From: DASXYG01 sp036502625
Lineage (GTDB): Bacteria > Actinomycetota > Actinomycetes > Streptosporangiales > Streptosporangiaceae
Length of the DNA: 31,647 bases
Reading direction: 5' to 3'
NCBI GenBank assembly: GCA_036502625.1
Contig: DASXYG010000021.1
Coordinates: 1 to 31,647, forward strand
The notes under the pieces are model-generated. The model worked only from the letters and a program-made list of their open reading frames with translations. It ran no database searches and was not told where the DNA came from. Both the position numbers and the translations under genes were made by a program. Below, piece after piece: positions 7,377 to 14,153 of this stretch. How positions within the stretch are numbered: position 1 is the first letter of the stretch; each line of letters opens with the position of its first letter.

Positions 7377-7922
7377 ATGGCGACGTACCTAGCGCTGCTG
7401 CGCGGCGTCAACGTCGGCTCGAACAAGGTGATCATGGCCGACCTCCGTGCGCTGTTCACCGAACTCGGCCACGCCGACGCCCGTACGCATCTCCAGACCG
7501 GCAACGTGGTCTTCACGGCGGACACCGGCGACCGCGCCAAACTCGCCGCGACGATCGCCGACGCCATCGAGTCGGCGATGGCCGTCACCACGACGGTGCT
7601 GCTGCGCACCCGTGACGAGCTGGCGGCGCTCATCGCCGCCGACCCGTACGGCGCGCAGGGCATCGACCCCGCGCGCCGCTACGTCACGTTCCTCGACTCC
7701 GCGCCGGCGCCCGGCCTGGTCGCGGCGCTCGACCCGGCGTACGGCGCGCCCGACGAGTTCACCGTCGGCGACCGCGCCGTCTACGTCCACTGCCCGAACG
7801 GCTACGGCCGTACGAAGCTCAGCAACGCGTTCTTCGAGCGCCGGCTGAAGGTGCCGGCCACGTCACGCGGCTTTCGCGTGACCGCCAAGCTCCTCGACCT
7901 CCTCGACGCCGAGCCCGGCTGA
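7377..7922 (+). CDS. DUF1697 family protein
   Basis: This 181-residue protein begins with the characteristic ATYLALLRGVNVGSNKVIMA and LQTGNVVFTA blocks. It ends with the basic YGRTKLSNAFFERRLKVPATSRGF region and is a full-length DUF1697 protein. The family folds as ferredoxin-like domains and has no established biochemical function that I can name. The ATG at 7377 follows GGGGGA at a loose distance. It lies 33 bases after the crotonase gene on the same strand and may be cotranscribed, but DUF1697 genes occur in many contexts, so a functional link is not implied. Its last 60 bases overlap, antisense, the end of the exporter gene at 7863. Confidence 0.93.
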   Translation: MATYLALLRGVNVGSNKVIMADLRALFTELGHADARTHLQTGNVVFTADTGDRAKLAATIADAIESAMAVTTTVLLRTRDELAALIAADPYGAQGIDPARRYVTFLDSAPAPGLVAALDPAYGAPDEFTVGDRAVYVHCPNGYGRTKLSNAFFERRLKVPATSRGFRVTAKLLDLLDAEPG

Positions 7923-8840
7923 CGCCCCCACCGGCTCGGGAACCGGCTCCGGTACGGGGGCGGGCGCGCGCGCCCGGTCGCCGCGCGCGGCGCCGATGCC
8001 CGCGACCACGACCAGCGCGATGCCCGCGACCTGGATGAGGCCGGGCACCTGCGCGGCGATCACCAGCCCGGCGAGCAGGCTCACGGCGGGCTCCATCCCG
8101 GCGACCGTGCCGTACGCGGACCGGCTCATCCGCTGGAGCACCGACATCTCCAGCAGGAACGGCACCAGCGGCATGAGAAGCGCGACGCCGAGCCCGGCGA
8201 GCAGCAGCCCGGGGCGCGGGTCGGCGACGATCGCGGGCGCGCCGAACGGCGCGGTGACCAGCGAGCCGACGGCGAGCGTCAGCGCCAGCCCGTGCTGCAC
8301 CTTGAACTTGCTGCCGACGTGCTGCGCGCCGACGATGTAGCCGCCCCAGCAGCACGCGGCGGCCAGCGCGAACAGGATGCCGGTCAGGCTCGCGTCGCCG
8401 GACCACGGCCGCGTCATCAGCAGCACGCCCGCGATGGCGGCGCCGATCCACATCAGCTCGCGGCGGCCGCGCATGCCGACCACGGCGACGGTGAGCGGGC
8501 CGAGGAACTCCAGGGCGGTCGCGGTGCCGAGCGGGATGCGGGCGGTGGCCTGCGCGTAGAAGAGCATCATCCCGGCGCTCACGACGCCGAGGCCGACGGT
8601 GGCGAGCAGGTCGCGCGCCGACGCCGCGCGCACGGCCGGCACGAGCGTACGGCCGGTGGCGGCGAGGAGGATCAGCGCGGCGAGCGTGAGCCGCATCCAG
8701 GTCACCCCGGACGGGCCGACCTCGCCGAACAGGTGGGTCGCGAACGCGGCGCCGGAGTGCAGCAGGGCCATCGCGACGATGGCGAGCGCGACCGGCGGCA
8801 TACGGGTTGGGCTGAGGAAACGGAGGTTGATCGAAGTCAC
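7863..8840 (-). CDS. EamA/DMT-family exporter, RhtA-like
   Basis: This 325-residue inner-membrane protein has ten predicted helices in two EamA repeats. It resembles E. coli RhtA (threonine/homoserine exporter) along its length, for example in the block ARIPLGTATALEFLGPLTVA and in SRSAYGTVAGMEPAVSLLAG. Amino-acid or other small-metabolite efflux is the likely role. The start is uncertain: GTG at 8838-8840 gives 325 residues, whereas ATG at 8799-8801 gives a start that aligns with the RhtA N-terminus. Neither has a clear ribosome-binding site. The C-terminal 35 residues are Pro/Glu-rich and run 60 bases antisense into the DUF1697 gene. It is divergent from a LysR gene, which probably controls it. 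Confidence 0.9.
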   Translation of the reverse strand: MTSINLRFLSPTRMPPVALAIVAMALLHSGAAFATHLFGEVGPSGVTWMRLTLAALILLAATGRTLVPAVRAASARDLLATVGLGVVSAGMMLFYAQATARIPLGTATALEFLGPLTVAVVGMRGRRELMWIGAAIAGVLLMTRPWSGDASLTGILFALAAACCWGGYIVGAQHVGSKFKVQHGLALTLAVGSLVTAPFGAPAIVADPRPGLLLAGLGVALLMPLVPFLLEMSVLQRMSRSAYGTVAGMEPAVSLLAGLVIAAQVPGLIQVAGIALVVVAGIGAARGDRARAPAPVPEPVPEPVGASAGLGVEEVEELGGHAKAA

Positions 8841-8882
8841 CGGATCATTTCACCCAACGCGTTCGTTTCTGTCCACGGGCCG

Positions 8883-8918
8883 TTAGTGGATGGATCGTGT
8901 ACTTTTAGTGGATGGATC
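8883..8918 (+). promoter_or_regulatory. Leaderless promoter and 14-bp direct repeat at the LysR start
   Basis: TTAGTGGATGGATC occurs at 8883-8896 and 8905-8918, exactly 22 bp apart, so both copies face the same side of the helix. A TACTTT hexamer at 8900-8905 lies seven bases before the ATG at 8912. That would place the transcription start at or next to the A of the start codon, and there is no ribosome-binding site. An upstream TCCAC at 8872-8876 forms a dyad with GTGGA at 8886-8890, and AACGCGTT at 8856-8863 is a perfect palindrome. Autoregulation is inferred. Confidence 0.5.
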
Positions 8919-9838
8919 TGACGCGCCTCAAACTGCTCGTCGAGCTGTCCCGATGGGAGACGATGGCCGCCGTCGCCGAGGAGACCGGCTACGGCACGTC
9001 AGCGGTGTCCAAGCACCTCGCGATCCTCGAACGCGAGGCCGGTGTGCAGCTCCTCGCCGCCGACGGCCGGCGCGTACGGCTGACCCCCGCGGGCAACCGC
9101 CTCGTCGAGCACGCCAAGGCGATCCTCGCCCGCCTGGAGGAAGCGCGCGCCGAGCTCGAGGGCGACACCGAACCGGCGGGAACGGTGCGCGTCGCGTCGT
9201 TCGGCACCGCCGCCGAGCCGCTGCTGGTCCCCGCGCTGCACCGGCTTGCCGCCGACCACCCGCCGGTCGACGTCCACCTGTACGAGCACGAGCCCGACAC
9301 GACGGTCGAGCTGGTCCTCGCCGACCGGATGGACCTCGGCATCATCTACGACTACAGCCTCGTGCCCCGCGAGCTGCCGTCCGAGCTGACCGTGCACGAG
9401 CTCGGCGGCGAGCCGCTGTTCCTCGCGGTCCCCGCCGACGGCAGCCGCACCGCCTCGCCGGCGCCGCTGAGGCTCAAGGACGTCCGGGCGCTGTCGGAGG
9501 AGTCATGGTTCGCGAACTCGCGCGGCGAGGAGGACGCCGAGCTCGCCCGCCGGCTGTGCGCCTCCGCCGGCTACACCCCGCGCATCGCCCACCGCGTCGA
9601 CAGCGTGCACATCGTGACGTCGCTGGTGGCGGGCGGCCTCGGGGTGGCGCTCGTGCCACGCCTCGGCGTTCAGCCGAACCGGGACGACATCGTGTACCGG
9701 CCCGCGGCCGACGTAGCGGGGGCGCGGCGCATCTTCCTGATCAGCCGGCCCGGCGGCTGGGCGTGGGCCCCGATCCGCACGGTCGGCCGCTACCTCCTCG
9801 ACACCGCGCGGCGCACGCCCCTCGACCCGACCGAGTAG
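8912..9838 (+). CDS. LysR-family transcriptional regulator
   Basis: This 308-residue regulator has an N-terminal winged helix-turn-helix (residues 1-60). The recognition region is around AAVAEETGYGTSAVSKHLAI, and a linker helix rich in Ala, Glu and Arg follows. From about residue 90 there is a periplasmic-binding-type effector domain starting GTVRVASFGTAAEPLLVPAL. The length is normal for the family. It is divergent from the RhtA-like exporter with 71 bases between the starts, the classic arrangement for a LysR protein controlling its neighbour. The ATG at 8912 is inside a direct repeat and lacks a ribosome-binding site. An ATG 22 bases upstream, in the other repeat copy, opens a different frame that is not LysR. 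The effector is unknown; an amino acid is plausible given the exporter. Confidence 0.92.
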   Translation: MDLTRLKLLVELSRWETMAAVAEETGYGTSAVSKHLAILEREAGVQLLAADGRRVRLTPAGNRLVEHAKAILARLEEARAELEGDTEPAGTVRVASFGTAAEPLLVPALHRLAADHPPVDVHLYEHEPDTTVELVLADRMDLGIIYDYSLVPRELPSELTVHELGGEPLFLAVPADGSRTASPAPLRLKDVRALSEESWFANSRGEEDAELARRLCASAGYTPRIAHRVDSVHIVTSLVAGGLGVALVPRLGVQPNRDDIVYRPAADVAGARRIFLISRPGGWAWAPIRTVGRYLLDTARRTPLDPTE

Positions 9839-10030
9839 CCGCGCCGCGACCATCGTCACCACGGCCGTGAGCAGCCCGCACGCCGCGAGCAGCACGGTGC
9901 GCGCGCGCCCGTCGGGCAGCGCCCCGGTGAGCTGCCGTACGACCACGACCAGCACGGCCGACGCCGCCAAGCCGTAGAACGCGGCGTCGACCATCGACTC
10001 CCACCGGTCCCGCGTACGCGCTTTCCGCAT
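9503..10030 (-). CDS. Possible small membrane protein (doubtful 3' end)
   Basis: The first 65 codons, from ATG at 10028-10030, lie in the gap between the LysR and kinase genes. They encode a short basic start (MRKARTRDRWESMVDAAF) and two hydrophobic helices (about residues 19-36 and 44-65), so this part looks like a real two-helix membrane protein. No stop follows until 9503. The remaining 112 codons run antisense through the end of the LysR gene and are Arg/Pro/Ala-rich, as antisense reading usually is in such GC-rich DNA. Either the product carries a long unstructured tail, or the stretch is not translated as shown. There is no clear ribosome-binding site. It is divergent from the kinase at 10208. 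I do not recognise a family. Confidence 0.4.
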   Translation of the reverse strand: MRKARTRDRWESMVDAAFYGLAASAVLVVVVRQLTGALPDGRARTVLLAACGLLTAVVTMVAARLLGRVEGRAPRGVEEVAADRADRGPRPAAGPADQEDAPRPRYVGRGPVHDVVPVRLNAEAWHERHPEAARHQRRHDVHAVDAVGDARGVAGGGAQPAGELGVLLAARVREP

Positions 10031-10075
10031 GCAGCGATCCTCGCGGTGGGCGGCGGCGCGGCGCAGGGATGCCAG

Positions 10076-10127
10076 CCCCCGAGTGGGGGGCGTTTTCGCC
10101 CACCCCCCTGGTGGGGTTTCCCCCACT
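10076..10127. promoter_or_regulatory. Overlapping GTGGGG/CCCAC dyads upstream of sensor kinase
   Basis: Within 52 bases there are CCCCC-GAGT-GGGGG (10076-10089), CCCACC/GGTGGG (10099-10104 and 10110-10115) and GTGGGG/CCCCAC (10111-10116 and 10121-10126). AGTGGGGG at 10082 also matches CCCCCACT at 10120 in inverted orientation. Four half-sites of alternating direction like this suit either a cooperative DNA-binding protein, such as the adjacent LuxR-type regulator, or alternative RNA hairpins. They end 81 bases before the kinase start. Function is inferred only. Confidence 0.45.
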
Positions 10128-10207
10128 GAGCGCGCCCGGCGGATCACCGACAATGGGGGTGGCGAACCCGCCACCGACCCATCCGACCGCAGAGGACGAA
10201 AACGATC

Positions 10208-11494
10208 ATGGCGACCGCGGAGACCATCCGCCAACCCGGCCGATTCGGCCTGCTCACCGCGTCCCTCCCGCTCGCGATCGCGGGGCTGGTCGGCGGCGTG
10301 GCCTGGGCGTTCTCCGTCATCGGCACGCTCGCGAGCGCCCTGTGGATCGGCGTGCCGCTGCTGGTCGTCTTCACCGGGTTCGTCCGCGGCCTGGCGAACC
10401 TCCACCGCTGGTGGGCGGGGCGGGTGCTGGGCGAGCGGATCGCCCGGCCGTACAAGCCCGCGCGTACGGGCATGTGGCCGCGCGCCTGGCGGATCCTCAG
10501 CGACTCGGCGACCTGGCGCGACGTGAGCTGGCTGCTGGCCAACTGCACGCTCGGTGTGCTGCTCGTGCTGGCCAACCTGCTGCTGTTCCTGTCGGTCCTG
10601 TTCTACCTGGTCGCCATCCCGATCATCTGGCAGACCCCGGCCGCCCACCTCTTCGTCCAGAACTTCAGCCTGTTCACCGTCGGCCCGCGCGAGAACGCCT
10701 GGATCACCGGCGTCGAGGCGATGATCTGCCTGCTGCTGTGGCTGTGGCTGAGCAAGCCGCTGATGCGCGCGCATGCCCGTCTGGCGCGCGGCCTGCTGGC
10801 GCCGGGCAAGAAGGCGCGGCTGGCGCAGCGCGTCCAGCAGCTCACCGAGCAGCGCACCGAGACCGTCGACAGCCACGCCGCCGAGGTCCGCCGCATCGAG
10901 CGCGACCTGCACGACGGCGCCCAGGCGCGGCTCGTCGCCCTCGGCATGAACCTCGGCCTGGCCGAGGAGATGCTCGCCTCCGACCCCGAAGCGGCGCGCA
11001 AGCTGCTGGCCGAGGCCCGCGAGTCCACCGGCTCGGCCCTGTCCGAGCTGCGCGATCTCGTACGCGGCATCCATCCGCCGGTCCTCGCCGACCGCGGCAT
11101 CGACGGCGCCATCCGCGCGCTCGCCCTCGCCGGCGCCCTGCCGGTCGACGTCGACATCGACCTGCCCGGCCGCCCCACGGCGCCGGTCGAGTCCGCGGTG
11201 TACTTCGCGGTCGCGGAGGCGCTGACCAACGCGGCCAAGCACAGCCACGCGACACGCGCGGCCGTCACCGTCGCGTACGACGACGGCCGCCTGCGCGTGT
11301 CGGTCCGCGACGACGGCAGAGGCGGCGCGCACATCGGTCAGGGCGGCGGTTTGCACGGCGTCGCCCGGCGCCTGGCAGCATTTGACGGGACACTGGACCT
11401 CGACAGCCCCGTCGGCGGGCCAACCGAAGTGCTCATGGAGGTACCGTGCGCGTTGTCCTCGGCGAGGACCTCGCCCTCCTCAGGGACGGACTGA
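10208..11494 (+). CDS. Sensor histidine kinase (HisKA_3 type, membrane sensor domain)
   Basis: This 428-residue kinase has an N-terminal membrane sensor domain with hydrophobic segments near 13-35, 38-60, 108-142 and 166-182. A dimerisation/phosphoacceptor helix follows, with His235 in ERDLHDGAQ. The ATPase domain has the N box EALTNAAKHSHA and G box VRDDGRGGAHIGQGGGLHGV. The layout is that of actinobacterial kinases with a Sensor-domain N-terminus paired with NarL/LuxR regulators. The last 49 bases overlap the response-regulator start, so the pair is translationally coupled. The final residues (ALSSARTSPSSGTD) are atypical and result from this overlap. The ATG at 10208 follows AGAGGA. The signal is unknown; a short extracytoplasmic sensor suggests a membrane-associated cue. 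Confidence 0.93.
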   Translation: MATAETIRQPGRFGLLTASLPLAIAGLVGGVAWAFSVIGTLASALWIGVPLLVVFTGFVRGLANLHRWWAGRVLGERIARPYKPARTGMWPRAWRILSDSATWRDVSWLLANCTLGVLLVLANLLLFLSVLFYLVAIPIIWQTPAAHLFVQNFSLFTVGPRENAWITGVEAMICLLLWLWLSKPLMRAHARLARGLLAPGKKARLAQRVQQLTEQRTETVDSHAAEVRRIERDLHDGAQARLVALGMNLGLAEEMLASDPEAARKLLAEARESTGSALSELRDLVRGIHPPVLADRGIDGAIRALALAGALPVDVDIDLPGRPTAPVESAVYFAVAEALTNAAKHSHATRAAVTVAYDDGRLRVSVRDDGRGGAHIGQGGGLHGVARRLAAFDGTLDLDSPVGGPTEVLMEVPCALSSARTSPSSGTD

Positions 11495-12093
11495 TCCGCA
11501 TCCTGACGGCCCACGATTTCGAGGTCGTCGAGTCGGCCGACAACGGCCCGTCGCTGCTGCGCGCCCTGCTGACCCACCGGCCGGACGTGGCCGTCGTCGA
11601 CGTCCGCATGCCGCCGACGTTCACCGACGAGGGCCTGCGCGCCGCCATCGAGGCGCGCACCAAGATCCCCGGCCTGCCCGTCCTGGTGCTGTCGCAGTAC
11701 GTCGAGCAGCTCTACGCCCGCGAGCTGCTGTCCGACAGCGGCGGCGCCGTCGGCTACCTGCTGAAGGACCGCGTCTCCGACGTCGCGCAGTTCATCGACG
11801 CCGTACGCCGCGTCGCCGCCGGCGGCACCGCCATGGACCCCGAGGTGATCTCCCAGCTCCTCACCCGCCCGCGTATCGACGAGCCGCTGAAGCAGCTCAC
11901 GCCCCGCGAGCGCGAGGTGCTGGGGCTGATGGCCGAGGGCAGGTCCAACGCGGCGATCGCCGCCCGCCTGTACGTCACCGAGAAGGCCGTGGGGAAGCAC
12001 ACCAACAGCATCTTCACCAAGCTCGCCCTGGAGATGTCCGAGGACGACAACCGCCGCGTCCTCGCCGTCCTCGCCTACCTCAACACCGAGTGA
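11446..12093 (+). CDS. LuxR/NarL-family response regulator
   Basis: This 215-residue regulator has a receiver domain with acidic pocket residues Glu7 and Asp8, phosphoacceptor Asp52 in VVDVRMPP and the conserved Lys in GYLLKDR. The C-terminal LuxR-type helix-turn-helix starts LTPREREVLGLMAEGRSNAA. It is the cognate partner of the kinase it overlaps by 49 bases. The start is GTG at 11446, preceded by GGAGG; choosing it keeps the receiver's first strand (RVVLGEDLALL). Its stop overlaps the GTG start of the methyltransferase in a GTGA, so three genes are chained. The dyads upstream of the kinase are candidate binding sites. Confidence 0.95.
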   Translation: MRVVLGEDLALLRDGLIRILTAHDFEVVESADNGPSLLRALLTHRPDVAVVDVRMPPTFTDEGLRAAIEARTKIPGLPVLVLSQYVEQLYARELLSDSGGAVGYLLKDRVSDVAQFIDAVRRVAAGGTAMDPEVISQLLTRPRIDEPLKQLTPREREVLGLMAEGRSNAAIAARLYVTEKAVGKHTNSIFTKLALEMSEDDNRRVLAVLAYLNTE

Positions 12094-12920
12094 GCACCGG
12101 CCGCGGCGGCTGGGGCGGCACCGCCGCCGGGTCCGTCGACCCGGACGTGCCGTCGCCGGCCCGGATGTACGACCTCTGGCTGGGCGGCAAGGACAACTAC
12201 GCGTCCGACCGCCTGGCCGCCGACAAGGTGTCCCGCGAGATCGACGACATCGACGAGGCCTGCCGCGACAACCGCGCCTTCCTCGTACGCGCGGTGCGCT
12301 ACCTGGCCGGGCACGGCATCGACCAGTTCCTCGACCTCGGCTGCGGCCTGCCCGGCGAGGTGAACGTGCACGAGATCGCCCAGCGTGTGGCGCCCTCGGC
12401 GCAGGTCGTCTACGTCGACAACGACCCCATCGCGGGCATCCACGGCCACGCCCTGCTGGAGAACCGCGACACGGCGACCGTCCTGGCCGCCGACTTCCGC
12501 GACACCGAGGCGCTGCTGTCCCACAGCGCGGTCACGTCCGCGATCGACTGGTCACGCCCGGTGGGGGTGCTGCTGCTCGCGGCGCTGCAGCACGTCACCG
12601 ACTCCGACGGCCCGAGGGCCGTCCTCCGTACGCTGCGCGCGCGCATGGCGCCGGGGAGCTACCTGGTCGTGTCGCACCTCAGCGGCGACGGCCTGCCGAG
12701 GCCGCAGGTGCGCGCCGCCACGAAGATCTTCGCCGGGGCGTCGGCCCCGACGGTGTTCCGGTCGCGTATGGAGCTCAACGACCTGCTCGACGGCTTCGAC
12801 CAGCTCCCGCCGGGTCTGGACCGCCCGTCACAGTGGTGGCCGGACCCGGATGTTCCGGGCCCGACCACCGAGTGCATGTGGGCGGTAGCCGCCCAGGTTC
12901 CGCCCGAAGTCGAGGGGTGA
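12090..12920 (+). CDS. SAM-dependent methyltransferase, DUF574 family
   Basis: This 276-residue protein matches the actinobacterial DUF574 (methyltransferase_19) family. It has the PSPARMYDLWLGGKDNYASD opening at 21-40, AdoMet-binding motif I FLDLGCGLP at 80-88, and the block VVYVDNDPIAGIHGHALL, which provides the acidic ribose-binding residue. The family is abundant in actinobacteria and its substrates are generally unknown. The GTG start at 12090 overlaps the response-regulator stop (GTGA). No ribosome-binding site is seen, so translation probably depends on reinitiation after the regulator gene. The coupling suggests that it acts in the same response, but this is inference. The frame is open upstream only as antisense-like reading through the regulator. 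Confidence 0.9.
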   Translation: MSTGRGGWGGTAAGSVDPDVPSPARMYDLWLGGKDNYASDRLAADKVSREIDDIDEACRDNRAFLVRAVRYLAGHGIDQFLDLGCGLPGEVNVHEIAQRVAPSAQVVYVDNDPIAGIHGHALLENRDTATVLAADFRDTEALLSHSAVTSAIDWSRPVGVLLLAALQHVTDSDGPRAVLRTLRARMAPGSYLVVSHLSGDGLPRPQVRAATKIFAGASAPTVFRSRMELNDLLDGFDQLPPGLDRPSQWWPDPDVPGPTTECMWAVAAQVPPEVEG

Positions 12921-12929
12921 CCCCGGCCG

Positions 12930-13226
12930 TCACGCGTAGCCGCGCGCCGCGTAGCTCGCCATGTTCCCGGCCGGGCTGACCATCGGGCTCCCGACCGGTT
13001 CGTACGCCGGGGTCTCCGGGACGTCGAGGCTGACGGGGATCGTGAAGTACGAAACCCACTCGGCCTCGCCGCCGGAGTCGCGGCGCACGCGGTAGCGGAA
13101 GCTGCCGTCGGCCTGCGGTGCGGCACCGAGCACCGTGGCCGTGCCCTTCTCGTAGGCTCCCGGAGTCGGCTCACCTGCGTAGTGAACCCTCGTCTCGGGC
13201 GGATATGGATGTACGGGCACGGCCAC
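12930..13226 (-). CDS. Small hypothetical protein downstream of DUF397 gene
   Basis: I do not recognise this 98-residue protein. It reads MAVPVHPYPPETRVHYAGEP at the start. A middle part rich in alternating strand-like residues follows, including a G-(A/T)-A-T-V-L turn, FRYRVRRDSGGEAEWVSYF and then TIPVSL. This suggests a small SH3/KOW-like beta barrel. The tail is flexible and Gly/Ala/Tyr-rich. The GTG at 13224-13226 was chosen because GGAGGGGG lies six bases upstream. A TTG 33 bases earlier would place that site inside the gene. It follows the DUF397 gene by 29 bases on the same strand and is probably cotranscribed with it. No signal peptide is present. Confidence 0.7.
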   Translation of the reverse strand: MAVPVHPYPPETRVHYAGEPTPGAYEKGTATVLGAAPQADGSFRYRVRRDSGGEAEWVSYFTIPVSLDVPETPAYEPVGSPMVSPAGNMASYAARGYA

Positions 13227-13255
13227 TTCGCTCCCCCTCCGTTGGTACTTGTCGT

Positions 13256-13489
13256 TCAACTCAGTAGATCGTCGAACTCTCCGGACTTGACGCCGCGCAC
13301 CAGCGCGTCGATCTCCGCGGGAGTGTATATAAGCGCCGGACCCTCAGGGTGACGCGAGTTCCGCATTGCGACCTCGCCCGAGCCGAGCCGTGCTAGCTCG
13401 ACACAGTTGCCCTTGGAGTTGCTGTAGCGGCTCTTGCGCCATGTCGCCCCGATGAGGTCGCTGGCGGGCATCCCGTTGTAAGTGTTCAT
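13256..13489 (-). CDS. DUF397 domain protein (orphan)
   Basis: This 77-residue protein has the DUF397 signature: ATWRKSRYSNSKGNCVELA at 15-33, an AMRNSRHPEGPALIYTPAE stretch, and a closing region of the form EI.ALVRGVKSGEFD. Such proteins normally accompany an Xre-type helix-turn-helix regulator in actinobacteria (WhiJ-like regulatory pairs). No such regulator is in this window, so this copy is an orphan and may act with one encoded elsewhere. The ATG follows GGGAG. Upstream is a region dense in GTGCA/TGCAC palindromes. The base composition here and just upstream is less GC-rich than the surroundings, consistent with an acquired or mobile regulatory cassette. Confidence 0.93.
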   Translation of the reverse strand: MNTYNGMPASDLIGATWRKSRYSNSKGNCVELARLGSGEVAMRNSRHPEGPALIYTPAEIDALVRGVKSGEFDDLLS

Positions 13490-13512
13490 ATGAGACTCCC
13501 TCAGCCTCGCTC

Positions 13513-13570
13513 GTGCACGTGCATCTGCTCTTGCCGATGCACGCCATTACGCACACGATAACGCACGTGC
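13513..13570. promoter_or_regulatory. Cluster of GTGCA palindromes upstream of DUF397 gene
   Basis: TGCACGTGCA at 13514-13523 and GCACGTGC at 13563-13570 are perfect palindromes with centres 48 bp apart. CGTGCATC (13518-13525) and GATGCACG (13536-13543) form a perfect inverted repeat with a 10-bp spacer. TWACGCAC occurs at 13547 and 13559, 12 bp apart. Several half-sites in 58 bases strongly suggest a multi-site operator. It lies between the DUF397 gene and the divergent Smr gene and could serve either. The binding protein is unknown. Confidence 0.55.
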
Positions 13571-13694
13571 AACCACACACCGAGGGGAATTCGAAAGTGG
13601 GTGCTGATTCCTTCAACCCGAGGACAGCGGGCCCCCACCCTGCATACGACCGCTTCTCCGGAGGCCACAATGGGCCGAGGACACGGAGGGGCGC

Positions 13695-13949
13695 ATGAAG
13701 CTGAAGCTGGATCTGCACGACATCTACAACCGCGGCGCCGACATCGACCGCGCCCTCCAGGGGATCATCGACGAGGCCGTGCGGAAGAAGGCCACCCTCG
13801 TCGAGATCATCCCTGGTAAGGGCTCCGGCCAGCTCAAGAAGCGGGTCCTGCGGTTCCTCGACCAGAAAGAGGTCAAGGCGCAGTACCACCGCATCGAGAA
13901 GGACTCCAAGAACTTCGGCCGCGTCTTCGTCCACTTCCGCTGGAAGTAG
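13695..13949 (+). CDS. Smr domain protein (MutS2 C-terminal-like)
   Basis: This 84-residue stand-alone Smr domain has LKLDLHDIY at residues 3-11 in place of the family's LDLHG motif and IIPGKGSGQLKKRVLRFLDQ at 38-57, the equivalent of the HGKGTG.LK.. motif. Smr domains bind and nick branched DNA or cleave RNA, the latter in ribosome-collision quality control. Small free-standing versions are common in actinobacteria and of unproven role. The GGAGGGG site just before the ATG supports this start. It lies two features ahead of rsgA on the same strand, with a 204-base gap holding a leader ORF, so cotranscription is uncertain. The usual His of the second motif is Pro here (IIPGKGSG). Confidence 0.85.
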   Translation: MKLKLDLHDIYNRGADIDRALQGIIDEAVRKKATLVEIIPGKGSGQLKKRVLRFLDQKEVKAQYHRIEKDSKNFGRVFVHFRWK

Positions 13950-14037
13950 CTGGAAGTGGGGGGCGGCGGCCCGGAAAACCCGTTGAGGGATGGCGATCGG
14001 GTCGCTAGCTTCGTTGGGACGTACGGGTACCGCGATC

Positions 14038-14135
14038 GAGAGGAGATGGGCCGACGATGACTGTCGCTGACGTGTGCGCGCCGTCCAGTTCTCTCCTCTT
14101 CGGCGCCCGGTTGACGCTGTGAGCTGACGGGCGCC
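14038..14135 (+). promoter_or_regulatory. Leader region of rsgA with two mutually positioned hairpins
   Basis: AGAGGAGA at 14039-14046, the only purine-rich ribosome-binding sequence for the leader ORF, is an exact complement of TCTCCTCT at 14092-14099 inside that ORF. GGCGCCCG at 14102-14109 is an exact complement of CGGGCGCC at 14128-14135, with the leader stop codon in its 18-base loop. The second stem ends seven bases before the AAAGG site of rsgA (14142-14146). Translation of the leader would open the first stem and disturb the second. No U-tract follows, so an intrinsic terminator is unlikely. Control of rsgA translation is inferred. Confidence 0.45.
14057..14122 (+). CDS. 21-residue leader ORF upstream of rsgA
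   Basis: ATG at 14057 to TGA at 14120-14122 encodes a 21-residue peptide running from MTVADVCAPSSS to LLFGARLTL. Its central cluster of three Ser and two Leu codons is the only compositional feature. AGGAG lies about 11 bases upstream. It ends 31 bases before the rsgA start. It is too short for a domain, and its value as a gene rests on the flanking complementary sequences. It could be a regulatory leader whose translation matters more than its product, or it could be chance. Confidence 0.35.
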   Translation: MTVADVCAPSSSLLFGARLTL

Positions 14136-14153
14136 CGTACGAAAGGTGCCCAA

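Noticed and set aside
14102..14135. Hairpin before rsgA as an intrinsic terminator
   Set aside because: No T-tract follows and the loop is 18 bases, so transcription termination is unlikely; kept as a possible translational control element.
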